Shown piece after piece: positions 18,375-27,822 of a stretch of DNA of 64,000 nucleotides (within the stretch, counting starts at the first letter, position 1; every line of letters starts with the position of its first letter). Where the stretch lies: positions 86,001-150,000 of the forward strand of contig NZ_CP016786.1 in NCBI RefSeq assembly GCF_002285495.1, given 5' to 3'. The position numbers and the translations under genes are program-made. The DNA is from Clostridium isatidis (GTDB lineage: Bacteria > Bacillota > Clostridia > Clostridiales > Clostridiaceae). Below the pieces are notes generated by a model. The model saw only the letters and a list, made by a program, of their open reading frames with translations, searched no databases and was not told the origin of the DNA.

Positions 18375-18563
18375 ATGATAGCTAAAGTAGATCAAGATAC
18401 ATGTATTGGATGCGGATTATGTCCTACAATATGTGAAGATGTTTTTGAAATGGGAGATGAGGGAAAAGCTCAGGTAAAAGTGGATGTAGTTCCTGAAGGA
18501 TCAGAAGATGCTGCAAAGGAAGCAGAAGAAAGTTGTCCTGTAAATGCAATAGAAGTTGAATAA
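18375..18563 (+). CDS. Single-cluster [4Fe-4S] ferredoxin
   Basis: A 62-residue electron carrier. Cluster ligands are Cys10, Cys13 and Cys16 in CIGCGLC and the remote Cys54 in ESCPVNAI; Cys20 is an extra cysteine often seen in monocluster ferredoxins, where it can form a disulfide. The protein is strongly acidic, typical for clostridial ferredoxins. AAAGGGTGA precedes the start and a strong terminator follows. Confidence 0.92.
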   Translation: MIAKVDQDTCIGCGLCPTICEDVFEMGDEGKAQVKVDVVPEGSEDAAKEAEESCPVNAIEVE

Positions 18564-18569
18564 TAAAAG

Positions 18570-18600
18570 AAAAAGTGGATGATTAAATCCACTTTTTTTA
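18570..18600 (+). terminator. Terminator after the ferredoxin gene
   Basis: AAAGTGGAT pairs with ATCCACTTT, followed by a seven-T run. Confidence 0.85.
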
Positions 18601-18631
18601 TTTTAAATAAATATTCCATTGTATATATAAA

Positions 18632-18832
18632 TTAAATAAAGTCAGTAAGATTATTATGATAAACTTTAGGTCTATTACTAGTATTACAATTTAATTCACT
18701 TGTATTAATTTTGACCACAGAACCAATAGTTAAATAATCATTGACTTTATTAATGGGAACTTTAATTACAGTATCATCTTCTAATATGACAGAAGCTTCA
18801 AAATAATCATAATCAATAATTTTTCCCTTCAA
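18632..18832 (-). CDS. Small hypothetical protein
   Basis: 66 residues starting with TTG; AGGTGG lies about eight bases upstream on the minus strand, which supports the start. The sequence alternates beta-type residues (IIDYDYFEASVILEDDTVIKV), suggesting a small beta-barrel such as an SH3- or OB-like fold. I cannot name a family. Confidence 0.6.
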   Translation of the reverse strand: MKGKIIDYDYFEASVILEDDTVIKVPINKVNDYLTIGSVVKINTSELNCNTSNRPKVYHNNLTDFI

Positions 18833-18903
18833 AATAACACCACCTAATAATTAGTTAATGTTATTTTGTGCAATTAAATTATTTTAATACAAAAAGATAA
18901 TTA

Positions 18904-19749
18904 TTAATTTATTTGTTGTATAGCCAAACCAAGCAAGCCAGGACCAGCATGTACGCCTAAAGCTGGACTTATTTGAGATATATTTAAATCAATAATATTC
19001 TTTAAATTTTTAAGTGATTCCATAAATTTTTTAGCTTCTTCAAGAGCTCCCCCGTGAAGAACCCACACTTTACATTTACCTTTTTCTAATTCTTCCTTTA
19101 GTATGTCTGTTAATTTTGAAATAGATTGCTTTCTTCCTCTGGCTTTGCAAACAGAATAATATATTCCATTTTCATCTACTGTAATAATAGGCTTTAAATT
19201 TAACATTTGCCCAATCATTCCAGATACTTTTCCAATTCTTCCACCCTTAATAAGGTAATCTAGTGTACTAAGAGTAAAGTAGCCAGTAATTTTACTTCTT
19301 ATAATAGGAATTTCCTTAATTATTTCCTCGAAGCTTCTTCCTTCTTTTATTAACTTAGCGGTTTCTAAGGCAACTATTCCTTCTGGCATTGCCAATATTT
19401 TTGTATCAAAAACAAAAGAAGTCAGCTTTGGATGATCTTCTAACAATAATCTAATAGAGTTATGAGTACCGGATAATCCACTAGATATAGTTATTGCTAT
19501 AACATGAGTATATTCTTCTTTTTCTAAAGTATTTAAAATTTCTTCTATATCTTCAGCGCTAGGTAGAGAAGTTTTGGGAACTTCCTTATCTAAATTAGAA
19601 TAAACCTCATCTGCTGATATCTCTAATATATCTTTATATTCGCCTGTTGAATAGGAAATTCTTAAGGGTAGTAATTTAATATTATATTCTTTCATTTCTT
19701 CAAGAGATAAATCGCAGGCGCTATCAACTAATAGTGCTATTTTTTGCAT
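18904..19749 (-). CDS. DegV family fatty-acid-binding protein
   Basis: 281 residues. DegV-fold markers are DSACDL at the N-terminus, the TSLPS motif, ITISSGLSGTHNS, then GGRIGKVSGM and the C-terminal HAGPGLLGLA. Proteins of this fold bind fatty acids and several (FakB) present them to the kinase FakA for phosphorylation; no FakA gene is visible here. ATG 19749 has GGGGAGG upstream, so the longer open frame to 19800 is not used. Confidence 0.93.
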   Translation of the reverse strand: MQKIALLVDSACDLSLEEMKEYNIKLLPLRISYSTGEYKDILEISADEVYSNLDKEVPKTSLPSAEDIEEILNTLEKEEYTHVIAITISSGLSGTHNSIRLLLEDHPKLTSFVFDTKILAMPEGIVALETAKLIKEGRSFEEIIKEIPIIRSKITGYFTLSTLDYLIKGGRIGKVSGMIGQMLNLKPIITVDENGIYYSVCKARGRKQSISKLTDILKEELEKGKCKVWVLHGGALEEAKKFMESLKNLKNIIDLNISQISPALGVHAGPGLLGLAIQQIN

Positions 19750-19970
19750 AATAATCCTCCCCGGATATAAATTTATATATTTTAATTTATGCTTAAACAT
19801 TTACATTATTTAAACCAATTATATCATAACAGTCAAGTATAGCAATAGTAATAGATATTTATAAAAGCAAATTAATATTGTCAATATTAGATATTATTAA
19901 AAAAAACTGATTAAAGGTTAAAAATACCATTTATTCATATGAAATCTATGGAAATCTAATTAAGCTATAT

Positions 19971-19999
19971 TTGATGAGAATATTTTTAAATAGTATAAT
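19971..19999 (+). promoter_or_regulatory. Sigma-A promoter of nrdD
   Basis: TTGATG (19971) and TATAAT (19994) with a 17-base spacer. This rules out the TTG and ATG codons within the -35 as translation starts. Confidence 0.75.
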
Positions 20000-20013
20000 A
20001 AATACTAATAACG

Positions 20014-20029
20014 ATACAATATATTGTGT
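20014..20029 (+). promoter_or_regulatory. NrdR box
   Basis: ATACAATATATTGTGT is a near-perfect palindrome that fits the NrdR operator consensus (acaCwAtATaTwGtgt). It lies between the promoter and the ribosome site of nrdD, where a repressor would block transcription. Only one clear box is seen, whereas two are common. Confidence 0.7.
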
Positions 20030-20045
20030 GATGGAGGAATGGTTA

Positions 20046-22163
20046 ATGCTATATGTAGTGAAGAGGGATGGCAGAGAGGTTACCTTTGATGCATTAAAGA
20101 TATCAAGGGCAATTAAGAGAGCAGCTGATGATGTTAAATCTAGCTTAAAAGAAAGTGAATTATTAGAAGTAGTAGGTAAGGTTCTTTCTTATATAGAACA
20201 ATCTGAAAAAACTAAGATAACAGTAGAGGAAATTCAGAATTTAATAGAAAAGGCATTATTAGAAAGTGGTTATAATGATATACAAAGGGTTTATTCAAAC
20301 TATAGAAGAGAAAGAACAAAAATAAGAGAAATAAAATCTGATTTAATGAAGGCTATTAAAAAGATAGGGATAGAAACAGATAGAGATAATGCAAATGTTG
20401 GGAATAATTTTAGTTCAAAGCTTTTAAGAATAGCATCTGAATCTAATAAGTGGCATAATTTAGCTGCTATGCCTAAGCATCTAGCGAAAGCTCATGAAAA
20501 TGGAGATTTATACTACCATGATTTAGACAGTTATAACCTTACAATAAACTGTTTGCACATACCAACAGGAGAGGTATTACAAAGAGGCTTTAATACTGGA
20601 TATGGAACTATTAATTCTCCTAAGAGAATAGAAACAGCAGCAGAATTATCTTGTATTTTGCTTCAATCATCTCAAAATGATATGTTTGGAGGTCAATCTC
20701 ATCCTAATTTTGATAATGATTTAGGTGAATTTATAGAACCAACTAGGGAAGAAATAAGAAAAGAATTAATAGAACTTGGGATAAATGAAGAAAAGATTGA
20801 AGGATTAGTTGAAAAGAAATTAAGAAAAAGAGTTCATCAAGCAATGCAGGGAATTGTATATAATTTAAATACAATGCATTCAAGAGCAGGGTCACAAGTG
20901 CCATTTAGTTCAGTAAATTTAGGAATACCAGCCTCTGATGATGCTGCCTTAGTATGCGAAATATTCCTCCTTGAATATGAAAAAGGACTTGGAAAGGGAG
21001 AACAGCCAATATTCCCCAATATAATCTTTAGAGTAAAAGAAGGAGTTAATAGGGAACCGTCAGATAAATATTATTATTTATTTAAATTAGCTGCTAGAGT
21101 TGCTGCAAAGAGAATGAACCCTACATTTATGAATATAGATGCAGATTTTAATAAGGAATATTATGATAAGGGATATTTACCTGCAACAATGGGGTGTAGA
21201 AGTTATGTTATGAGTAATATAAATGGTGAGCCGGGTTGTGAAGGTAGGGGAAATATAGCCCCAGTAACAATTAATCTGCCTAGAATAGGAATTCAGGCAA
21301 AAGGAAATCTTAAAGAATTCTATAGAATATTAGATAAAAGATTAGAATTAGCTAAGGAATCTCTTCTTCATAGATATGATGTGCTAAAGAATCTAAAAGT
21401 TAAGGATCTTCCTTTTGTAGCAGGTCAAGGGTTGTTAAGGGGTTCAGAGGGATTATCTAAAGAAGATTCAATAGAACCTATATTAAAACAAGGAACATGG
21501 GGAATAGGTTTTATAGGACTTGCAGAAACTCTTGTAGCGTTAACAGGTTACCATCATGGAGAAAATACCGCTTCTAGAGAACTTGGATTTGAAATTGTGT
21601 CTCACATACGAAGTTTTGTAGATAAGGCTAAAAGTGAAACTAAACTTAATTGGAGTTGTTATGCAACACCAGCAGAAGGTCTTTCAGGCAAATTTATTGT
21701 AAAGGATAAAAAGATATTTGGTATTATAAAGGGAGTAACAGATAAGGATTATTATACTAATAGCTATCATATCCCAGTTAATTTTCCGATATCAATAAAG
21801 GAAAAAATAGATATAGAAAGTCCTTATCATAAATTATGTAATGCAGGACATATAAGTTATATAGAAGTTGATGATTATCCATCAGCAGATGTTATTATGG
21901 ATATTATAGATTATGCTTATAAAAATACTAATATAAGCTATATAGGTATTAATTTTCATATAAGGTACTGCAAGGATTGTGGAACATATTTAGATAGCAG
22001 TTCTAGAAAGTGTAAAAGTTGTGGAAGTGAAAATATTCAAGGGGTATCAAGAGTAACTGGATATCTAGCTTTAGATGAAAGATTTGGACCAGGAAAATAC
22101 GAGGAAAGAGCTGATAGACTTACTCATAGTGAAGTTAAGAGAAATAATTATAAACTAGTGTAA
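20046..22163 (+). CDS. nrdD: Anaerobic ribonucleoside-triphosphate reductase, class III
   Basis: A 705-residue glycyl-radical enzyme reducing NTPs to dNTPs without oxygen. An N-terminal ATP-cone (about residues 1-90; VKRDGREVTFDALKI) gives allosteric control. The catalytic barrel carries NCLHIPTG and MGCRSY cysteines. The C-terminus has a zinc site (CKDC and CKSC) followed by the glycyl-radical motif RVTGYL. Its activase NrdG is encoded at 27060, five genes away. I chose ATG 20046 because GGAGG lies 9 bases upstream and after the promoter and NrdR box. Confidence 0.96.
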   Translation: MLYVVKRDGREVTFDALKISRAIKRAADDVKSSLKESELLEVVGKVLSYIEQSEKTKITVEEIQNLIEKALLESGYNDIQRVYSNYRRERTKIREIKSDLMKAIKKIGIETDRDNANVGNNFSSKLLRIASESNKWHNLAAMPKHLAKAHENGDLYYHDLDSYNLTINCLHIPTGEVLQRGFNTGYGTINSPKRIETAAELSCILLQSSQNDMFGGQSHPNFDNDLGEFIEPTREEIRKELIELGINEEKIEGLVEKKLRKRVHQAMQGIVYNLNTMHSRAGSQVPFSSVNLGIPASDDAALVCEIFLLEYEKGLGKGEQPIFPNIIFRVKEGVNREPSDKYYYLFKLAARVAAKRMNPTFMNIDADFNKEYYDKGYLPATMGCRSYVMSNINGEPGCEGRGNIAPVTINLPRIGIQAKGNLKEFYRILDKRLELAKESLLHRYDVLKNLKVKDLPFVAGQGLLRGSEGLSKEDSIEPILKQGTWGIGFIGLAETLVALTGYHHGENTASRELGFEIVSHIRSFVDKAKSETKLNWSCYATPAEGLSGKFIVKDKKIFGIIKGVTDKDYYTNSYHIPVNFPISIKEKIDIESPYHKLCNAGHISYIEVDDYPSADVIMDIIDYAYKNTNISYIGINFHIRYCKDCGTYLDSSSRKCKSCGSENIQGVSRVTGYLALDERFGPGKYEERADRLTHSEVKRNNYKLV

Positions 22164-22208
22164 TAGGTTTAGTTTATATTTTTTAAAAAAGTTATTAGTA
22201 GAGTAATA

Positions 22209-22247
22209 AAAAAGGAGAAATTCTTTAAGGGATTTCTTCTTTTTTTG
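22209..22247 (+). terminator. Terminator after nrdD
   Basis: AAGGAGAAAT and ATTTCTTCTT (one mismatch) form a stem followed by a T-run. The rest of the 22164-22532 gap is AT-rich, has a -10-like TATAAT near 22402, and a low-complexity AGTAATAAG-type repeat at 22470-22500; I see no gene in it. Confidence 0.7.
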
Positions 22248-22532
22248 TTTGGAAATTAAAGGAATTAGCAATGCAATGTTTTTAAAAATTCTTGCAAAAA
22301 ATAATGCTAAACAGAAAAAAATAGGGAAATGTTATAAAAATATTGAATAAAATATAAAAAAACTTGCAATTTTTATAAAATTTATAGCCTTTTTCACTTG
22401 TTTATAATATGGGTATATGATAGAATAAAACACAATAGGGGTAAAATCTTAAGTGTTAATGAAGATAAATAGTGAGTAATAAGTAATAAGCAATAAGAAA
22501 AGAGTAAAAGTAAATAAAAGGGGGCAAGAGTT

Positions 22533-23696
22533 ATGTCTATAAGAAATTTAAAAGACGGAAAAGAAATATACATTGTAGATACAACGCTTAGAGACGGAGA
22601 ACAAACAGCAGGCGTTGTTTTTGCAAATGAAGAGAAAATTGCAATAGCATCAATGTTAAGTGACCTTGGAGTTGATCAGCTTGAAGTAGGTATTCCAACA
22701 ATGGGTGGAGATGAAAAGGAAGCTATAAAGCAAATTGTAAAAAGAGTCAAAAATTCAAGCATTATGGCATGGAATAGAGCTGTTATAAAAGATGTAGAAG
22801 AATCAATAGATTGCGGAGTAGATGCAGTTGCAATATCAATATCAGTTTCTGATATTCATATAAAAAACAAGTTAAAAAAATCTAGAGAATGGGTATTAGA
22901 GAACATGGTTAAAACTGTAGAGTTTGCCAAGAAGAATGGATTATATGTTTCTGTAAATGGAGAAGATGCTTCAAGAGCCGATAGAGATTTCCTAGTAGAA
23001 TTTATAAAAACTGCAAGAGAAGCAGGTGCAGATAGATTTAGATATTGTGATACTGTAGGAATAATGGAGCCTTTTAAAATATATGAAGATATAAAATATT
23101 TATATGATAAAACAAATTTTGATATAGAAATGCATACTCATAATGACTTTGGAATGGCAACAGCTAATGCTATAGCGGGAATAAGAGCAGGAGCTAATCA
23201 TGTTGGGGTTACAGTGAATGGCCTTGGAGAAAGAGCTGGAAATGCAGCTTTAGAAGAGGTTATAATGGCTCTTATGATTGTATGCAAATATGAAGGAAAT
23301 ATTAAAACTAAGATGTTTAGAGAAATTTCAGAATATGTATCTCAAGCTTCAGGAAGATTTCTTCCATCTTGGAAGGCTATAGTTGGAGATAATATGTTTA
23401 AGCATGAATCAGGAATACATGCTGATGGGGCAATAAAAAATCCAAAGAATTATGAGGCCTTTGATCCTTCAATTGTAGGTTTAGAAAGGCAAATTGTTAT
23501 TGGTAAGCATTCAGGAAAGGCTGCCATAATAAATAAATTTAAAGAATATGATATAGAACTTACTAGTGAGGATGCTGATAAAATCTTAGAAATGGTAAGG
23601 GCAACATCTGTAAGATTAAAGAGAAGCTTATTTGATAAAGAATTAGCCTTAATTTATAAGGGATACAAGTTACAAAAAGAAAATGAAATAAACTAA
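22533..23696 (+). CDS. Homocitrate synthase / Re-citrate synthase family enzyme
   Basis: A 387-residue HMGL-like TIM-barrel acyltransferase that condenses acetyl-CoA with a 2-oxo acid. Motifs are DTTLRDGEQTAGV near residue 16, the metal-binding HTHNDFGMATAN near residue 200, and GLGERAGNAALEE. The fold is shared by NifV homocitrate synthase, citramalate synthase, isopropylmalate synthase and clostridial Re-citrate synthase. The gene sits 14 bases before aconitase, which favours a role making citrate (glutamate branch) or homocitrate. No icd or nif genes are nearby. It lacks the C-terminal LeuA regulatory domain. AAGGGGGC precedes the ATG. Confidence 0.85.
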   Translation: MSIRNLKDGKEIYIVDTTLRDGEQTAGVVFANEEKIAIASMLSDLGVDQLEVGIPTMGGDEKEAIKQIVKRVKNSSIMAWNRAVIKDVEESIDCGVDAVAISISVSDIHIKNKLKKSREWVLENMVKTVEFAKKNGLYVSVNGEDASRADRDFLVEFIKTAREAGADRFRYCDTVGIMEPFKIYEDIKYLYDKTNFDIEMHTHNDFGMATANAIAGIRAGANHVGVTVNGLGERAGNAALEEVIMALMIVCKYEGNIKTKMFREISEYVSQASGRFLPSWKAIVGDNMFKHESGIHADGAIKNPKNYEAFDPSIVGLERQIVIGKHSGKAAIINKFKEYDIELTSEDADKILEMVRATSVRLKRSLFDKELALIYKGYKLQKENEIN

Positions 23697-23710
23697 AGGG
23701 GGCAATTTAG

Positions 23711-25630
23711 ATGGGAGATAATTTAGTATATAAAATATTGAAAAGTCACTTAGTAGAGGGAACAATTGAAACAGGAAAAGAAATTGGAATTAAAATAGAT
23801 AGAACTTTAACTCAAGATTCAACAGGTACAATGGCATATCTACAATTAGAAGCTATGGAGATTGATAGAGTAAAGACTAAAAAGTCTGTTGCTTTCGTAG
23901 ATCACAATATGCTTCAACAAGGTTTTGAAAATGCTGATGACCATAAGTTTATTCAAACAGTTGCTTCAAAGTATGGAGTATATTTTTCGAAACCAGGAAA
24001 TGGTATATGCCATCAAGTATTTTTAGAGAGATTTTCAGTACCAGGAGAAACTTTAATAGGTTCAGACAGTCATACTCCAACAGCAGGGGGAGTTGGAATG
24101 CTTGCAATTGGGGCAGGAGGTTTAGACGTAGCTTTAGCTATGGCTGGAAGAGCATATTATATAACTACTCCAAAGGTATGTAAAATAAATTTAGTTGGCA
24201 AATTAAAACCAATGGTAACAGCTAAAGATATTATTCTTGAAGTTTTAAGAAGATTAACAGTTAAAGGTGGAGTTTCAAGAGTATTTGAATATGGTGGTGA
24301 AGGAGTAAAATATCTTTCGGTTCCTCAAAGGGCAACAATAACTAATATGGGAGCAGAACTTGGAGCAACAACTTCAATATTTCCAAGTGATGAAAGAACT
24401 TTAGAATATTTTAAAGCTCAAGGAAGAGAAGAGGATTATGTAGAGTTTAAGCCAGATGAAGATGCAGTTTATGATGAGGAAATAACAATAAATCTAGATG
24501 AACTTAAGCCTTTAGCTGCAAAACCTCATAGTCCAGACAATGTCGAAGAAGTTGAAAAGATTGGCAAGATTAAAATACATCAAGTAGCAATAGGAAGCTG
24601 TACAAACTCTTCCTATGAAGACCTAATGAAGGTTGCAAAAATATTAAAGGGTAGAAAGGTTCATAAAGATGTTAGCTTAGTTATAGCTCCAGGCTCAAGA
24701 CAAGTTATGGAAATGATAGCTAGAAATGGAGCTCTGGCTGATATAATAAGTGCAGGAGGAAGAATATTAGAAAACTCTTGTGGTCCATGTATTGGTATGG
24801 GACAAGCACCTGGGACTAATGAAATATCTTTAAGAACCTTTAATAGAAACTTTTATGGTAGAAGTGGAACCTTAACAGCTCAAGTTTATTTAGTAAGTCC
24901 AGAAACAGCTGCAGTTTCAGCTATTTATGGGGTTCTTACTGATCCGAGGGAATTAGATGTAGATTTAACAGTAGAAATGCCAGAGAGATTTTTAATAGAT
25001 GATTCTATGATAATTCCTCCAGCAGCAAATGGAGCAGAAGTTGAAGTTGTTAGAGGACCTAATATTAAGCCCTTCCCAGTAAATAAGCCTCTAGGAGAGG
25101 CTATAGAAGGAAAAATATTAATTAAGGTTGGCGATAACATTACAACTGACCATATAATGCCTTCAAATTCAAAATTATTGCCATTTAGATCAAATATTCC
25201 TTATTTAGCAGAGTATTGCTTTAATACTGTAGATGAAGAATTCCCTAAGAGGGCAAAAGAAAATAATGGTGGAATAATAGTTGGTGGAAATAACTATGGT
25301 CAAGGTTCAAGTAGAGAACATGCGGCTTTAGCACCATTATATTTAGGGGTAAAAGCAGTAATAGCAAAATCTTTTGCTAGAATTCATAAAGCAAATTTAA
25401 TTAATAATGGTATTATTCCGATGGAATTTGCAAATGAAGCTGATTATGAAGCTATTGATCTTTTAGATGAATTAGTTATAGAAGATATACATGCAAATTT
25501 AGAAAAGGGAAAAGCAGAAGTAAAGAACCTAACTAAGAATTATAGTTTTGAAGTTAATATTAATTTAACTGAAAAAGATATTAAGGTAATTAAAGCTGGA
25601 GGTAAGCTTAATTTAGTTCATAGTAAGTAA
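23711..25630 (+). CDS. Aconitate hydratase
   Basis: A 639-residue [4Fe-4S] hydro-lyase that interconverts citrate and isocitrate. Cluster cysteines lie in GSCTNSSYED and NSCGPCIGMG; substrate-binding motifs include GSDSHTPTAGGVGM and the swivel-domain GGNNYGQGSSREH. The length is that of the compact mitochondrial-like aconitase found in clostridia. Homoaconitase activity cannot be excluded because the upstream synthase could make homocitrate. AAGGGGG precedes the ATG; the two genes form an operon. Confidence 0.9.
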   Translation: MGDNLVYKILKSHLVEGTIETGKEIGIKIDRTLTQDSTGTMAYLQLEAMEIDRVKTKKSVAFVDHNMLQQGFENADDHKFIQTVASKYGVYFSKPGNGICHQVFLERFSVPGETLIGSDSHTPTAGGVGMLAIGAGGLDVALAMAGRAYYITTPKVCKINLVGKLKPMVTAKDIILEVLRRLTVKGGVSRVFEYGGEGVKYLSVPQRATITNMGAELGATTSIFPSDERTLEYFKAQGREEDYVEFKPDEDAVYDEEITINLDELKPLAAKPHSPDNVEEVEKIGKIKIHQVAIGSCTNSSYEDLMKVAKILKGRKVHKDVSLVIAPGSRQVMEMIARNGALADIISAGGRILENSCGPCIGMGQAPGTNEISLRTFNRNFYGRSGTLTAQVYLVSPETAAVSAIYGVLTDPRELDVDLTVEMPERFLIDDSMIIPPAANGAEVEVVRGPNIKPFPVNKPLGEAIEGKILIKVGDNITTDHIMPSNSKLLPFRSNIPYLAEYCFNTVDEEFPKRAKENNGGIIVGGNNYGQGSSREHAALAPLYLGVKAVIAKSFARIHKANLINNGIIPMEFANEADYEAIDLLDELVIEDIHANLEKGKAEVKNLTKNYSFEVNINLTEKDIKVIKAGGKLNLVHSK

Positions 25631-25682
25631 ATTAAAAGTAATCAGTATAGAATATTTTAAAGATGGTGAGAGAATAATTATT

Positions 25683-25732
25683 AATAAGCTGTATTTTAAA
25701 TTTTATATTTAGAATACAGCTTATTTATTTTT
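25683..25732 (+). terminator. Terminator after the aconitase gene
   Basis: AATAAGCTGTATT pairs perfectly with AATACAGCTTATT, followed by TATTTTTC. Confidence 0.85.
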
Positions 25733-25805
25733 CTAAGTTATTTAAAAAGAACTATACATAATGTAAAATTTATCTAAGGGATTTAATGATGGGAGGAATA
25801 TTTTA

Positions 25806-27047
25806 ATGAAAAATACGTTTAAATTAATTATTTTGTTAGCTTTTATAATAATTTTAGGAGTTTTTGGCTTAAATAATAAAGAAACAGTTATAGAAAAAGA
25901 AGAAATTGAAAATAAATCAGAAGAAGAAATAGAGGATATTGAAAAAATAAGAGAAATTAACATAACTGCAGTAGGGGATTTTCTAATACATAAGGAAATA
26001 TTAGAAACTCAATATTACCCTGAAACTGACAGTTATGATTTTAAAAATACAATTCAATATGTAAAAAAATATCTAGAAGAAGCAGACCTAACGATTGCTA
26101 ATATGGAGGGAACTCTAGCTGGAGCTGAAAACTTTGGATATTCTGGTTATCCTTCTTTTAATGCACCAGATGAATTGGCTGATGCAATGAAGTGGGCAGG
26201 AATAGATGTTGTTAATAATATGAATAACCACTCTTTAGACAGAGATGTAAGGGGATTTTTTAGGACAAGAGAATTCTTAGAGAGTAAGGGTTTTGATGTT
26301 ATAGGAACTAGGGGAAGCAGTTCAGAAAACAGATATATAATTAAGGATGTAAATGGAATAAAGGTTGGAATTATTTCCTACAGCTATACTATGATGGCAG
26401 AAGGAGGATTAAGAGGCTTAAACGGAATTCCAATATCAACTGAAGTTTATGATTTAATGAATACTTTTAGGGAAGATACTTTAGATTCAGACCTTCAAAA
26501 TATGAAGGAGCAAATAGAAAAAATGAGGGCAGAGGGTGCAGAACTTGTAATATTCTATATGCACTGGGGAGATGAATATGCTTTAGAGCCAAATGAAACA
26601 CAAATTAGGATAGCTCAATTTTTAACTGATGAAAAGGTTGATATAATATTTGCAACTCATCCACATTCTATTCAACCTATTGATATTCTAAAATCAAGCG
26701 ATGGAAGCTTTGAAACTCCTGTTATATATTCAATGGGGAATTTTCTATCAAGTCAAAGAACGGAAAGAATACAAAACCCTTATACAGAAGATGGAGTAAT
26801 AGTTTCAGTTAAGGTAATAAAAGATCTTAATACAAATGAAATCAAGGTTAATTATCCTACATACTTACCAACTTGGGTTAATTGGTATGAAAAGGATGGA
26901 AGGTTATTTTATGAGGTAGTGCCAGCTACAGTAAATGATGCAGAATACCTAACTGAAGAAGGAAAAACAAGAGTTGTAGAATCTTTTAATAGAACTAAAA
27001 GTATAATAGAAAGTTATAATGATAAAATAGTTTTAGAAGATAATTAA
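25806..27047 (+). CDS. CapA family protein (poly-gamma-glutamate/capsule synthesis type)
   Basis: 413 residues with an N-terminal signal anchor (about 5-24), then a metallophosphatase-like CapA domain starting ITAVGDFLIHKEI. Motifs NMEGTLAG, NNMNNHSLDRD, YMHWGDEY and ATHPHSIQP are diagnostic of the PGA_cap (CapA/PgsA) family. In Bacillus the homologue belongs to the poly-gamma-glutamate synthase complex, but no capB or capC is present here, and solitary clostridial copies have unknown roles. GGGAGG precedes the start. Confidence 0.88.
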   Translation: MKNTFKLIILLAFIIILGVFGLNNKETVIEKEEIENKSEEEIEDIEKIREINITAVGDFLIHKEILETQYYPETDSYDFKNTIQYVKKYLEEADLTIANMEGTLAGAENFGYSGYPSFNAPDELADAMKWAGIDVVNNMNNHSLDRDVRGFFRTREFLESKGFDVIGTRGSSSENRYIIKDVNGIKVGIISYSYTMMAEGGLRGLNGIPISTEVYDLMNTFREDTLDSDLQNMKEQIEKMRAEGAELVIFYMHWGDEYALEPNETQIRIAQFLTDEKVDIIFATHPHSIQPIDILKSSDGSFETPVIYSMGNFLSSQRTERIQNPYTEDGVIVSVKVIKDLNTNEIKVNYPTYLPTWVNWYEKDGRLFYEVVPATVNDAEYLTEEGKTRVVESFNRTKSIIESYNDKIVLEDN

Positions 27048-27059
27048 GGGGGATTCTAT

Positions 27060-27584
27060 ATGAAAAAAACTATAAGACTTTCAGGAATTGCCTATGAAAG
27101 TTTAGTTAATGGTCCTGGAATACGAAGGGTATTCTTTTCTCAAGGCTGTAAGCATAATTGTAAGGGATGTTTTAATCCAGATACTCATGACTTCAATGCT
27201 GGAGAAGAAAAAGATATGGAAGAGCTTATTAAGGATACCTTAAGCAATCCAATAATTAAGGGAGTTACTTTCAGTGGCGGAGATCCCTTTGAAAGAGCAG
27301 TGGAGTTTTCTTACATGGCAAAAAGTTTTAAGGAAAAAAATTTAAATATATGGTGTTATACAGGATATACCTTTGAGGAAATATTAGAAAATATTGATAA
27401 AAGAAAGGGTTTTAAAGAACTTTTAAATAGCATTGATGTTTTAGTAGATGGAAGATTTATTGAAGAAGAAAAGGCGAACAATATAAAATATAGAGGTTCA
27501 AAAAATCAAAGGATAATAGATGTCCAAAAAAGTCTAAAGGAAAATAGAATAGTTAGAATAGAAGATAAATATGATGAAAAATAA
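27060..27584 (+). CDS. nrdG: Anaerobic ribonucleotide reductase activating protein
   Basis: A 174-residue radical SAM enzyme that installs the glycyl radical in NrdD. The cluster motif is CKHNCKGC near residue 30, followed by the SAM-binding TFSGGDPFE. It is 12 bases downstream of the capA-type gene and 4.9 kb from nrdD, an unusual separation for a pair that is normally adjacent. AAGGGGG precedes the ATG. Confidence 0.94.
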   Translation: MKKTIRLSGIAYESLVNGPGIRRVFFSQGCKHNCKGCFNPDTHDFNAGEEKDMEELIKDTLSNPIIKGVTFSGGDPFERAVEFSYMAKSFKEKNLNIWCYTGYTFEEILENIDKRKGFKELLNSIDVLVDGRFIEEEKANNIKYRGSKNQRIIDVQKSLKENRIVRIEDKYDEK

Positions 27585-27658
27585 AGGTATTTCTATGGAT
27601 TTTAATTCATATTAGTGATATAATAAAATCCGAAAGAAAACAATAAATAATAAAATAG

Positions 27659-27730
27659 TATTCGTATATGCTTGATAATATGGTTTAAGTGTTTCTACTA
27701 GGAAACCGTAAATATCCTAACTACGAAGAA
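27659..27730 (+). promoter_or_regulatory. Purine riboswitch aptamer, guanine class
   Basis: P1 pairs TTCGTA (27661) with TACGAA (27722). Conserved junction and loop elements TATGGTTTAAGTGTTTCTAC and ACCGTAAATATCCTAACTACG are present. The residue equivalent to position 74 is C (27721), which selects guanine or hypoxanthine rather than adenine. The downstream gene xpt is the classical target. I see no T-tract terminator before xpt; ATTACAT (27759) could pair with ATGTAAT (27803) beside the ribosome site. Confidence 0.9.
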
Positions 27731-27822
27731 TTAATTATTGCTATATAACTATAGCTTTATTACATGATATCTAAGGGCAAGCTGATTTAGAATACTATTA
27801 GAATGTAATAAGGAGATATTAT

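Noticed and set aside
19971..20045. In-frame upstream starts (TTG 19971, ATG 19974, ATG 20031) for nrdD.
   Set aside because: The first two lie in the -35 of the promoter and the third lies in the ribosome-site region; ATG 20046 has GGAGG at proper distance.
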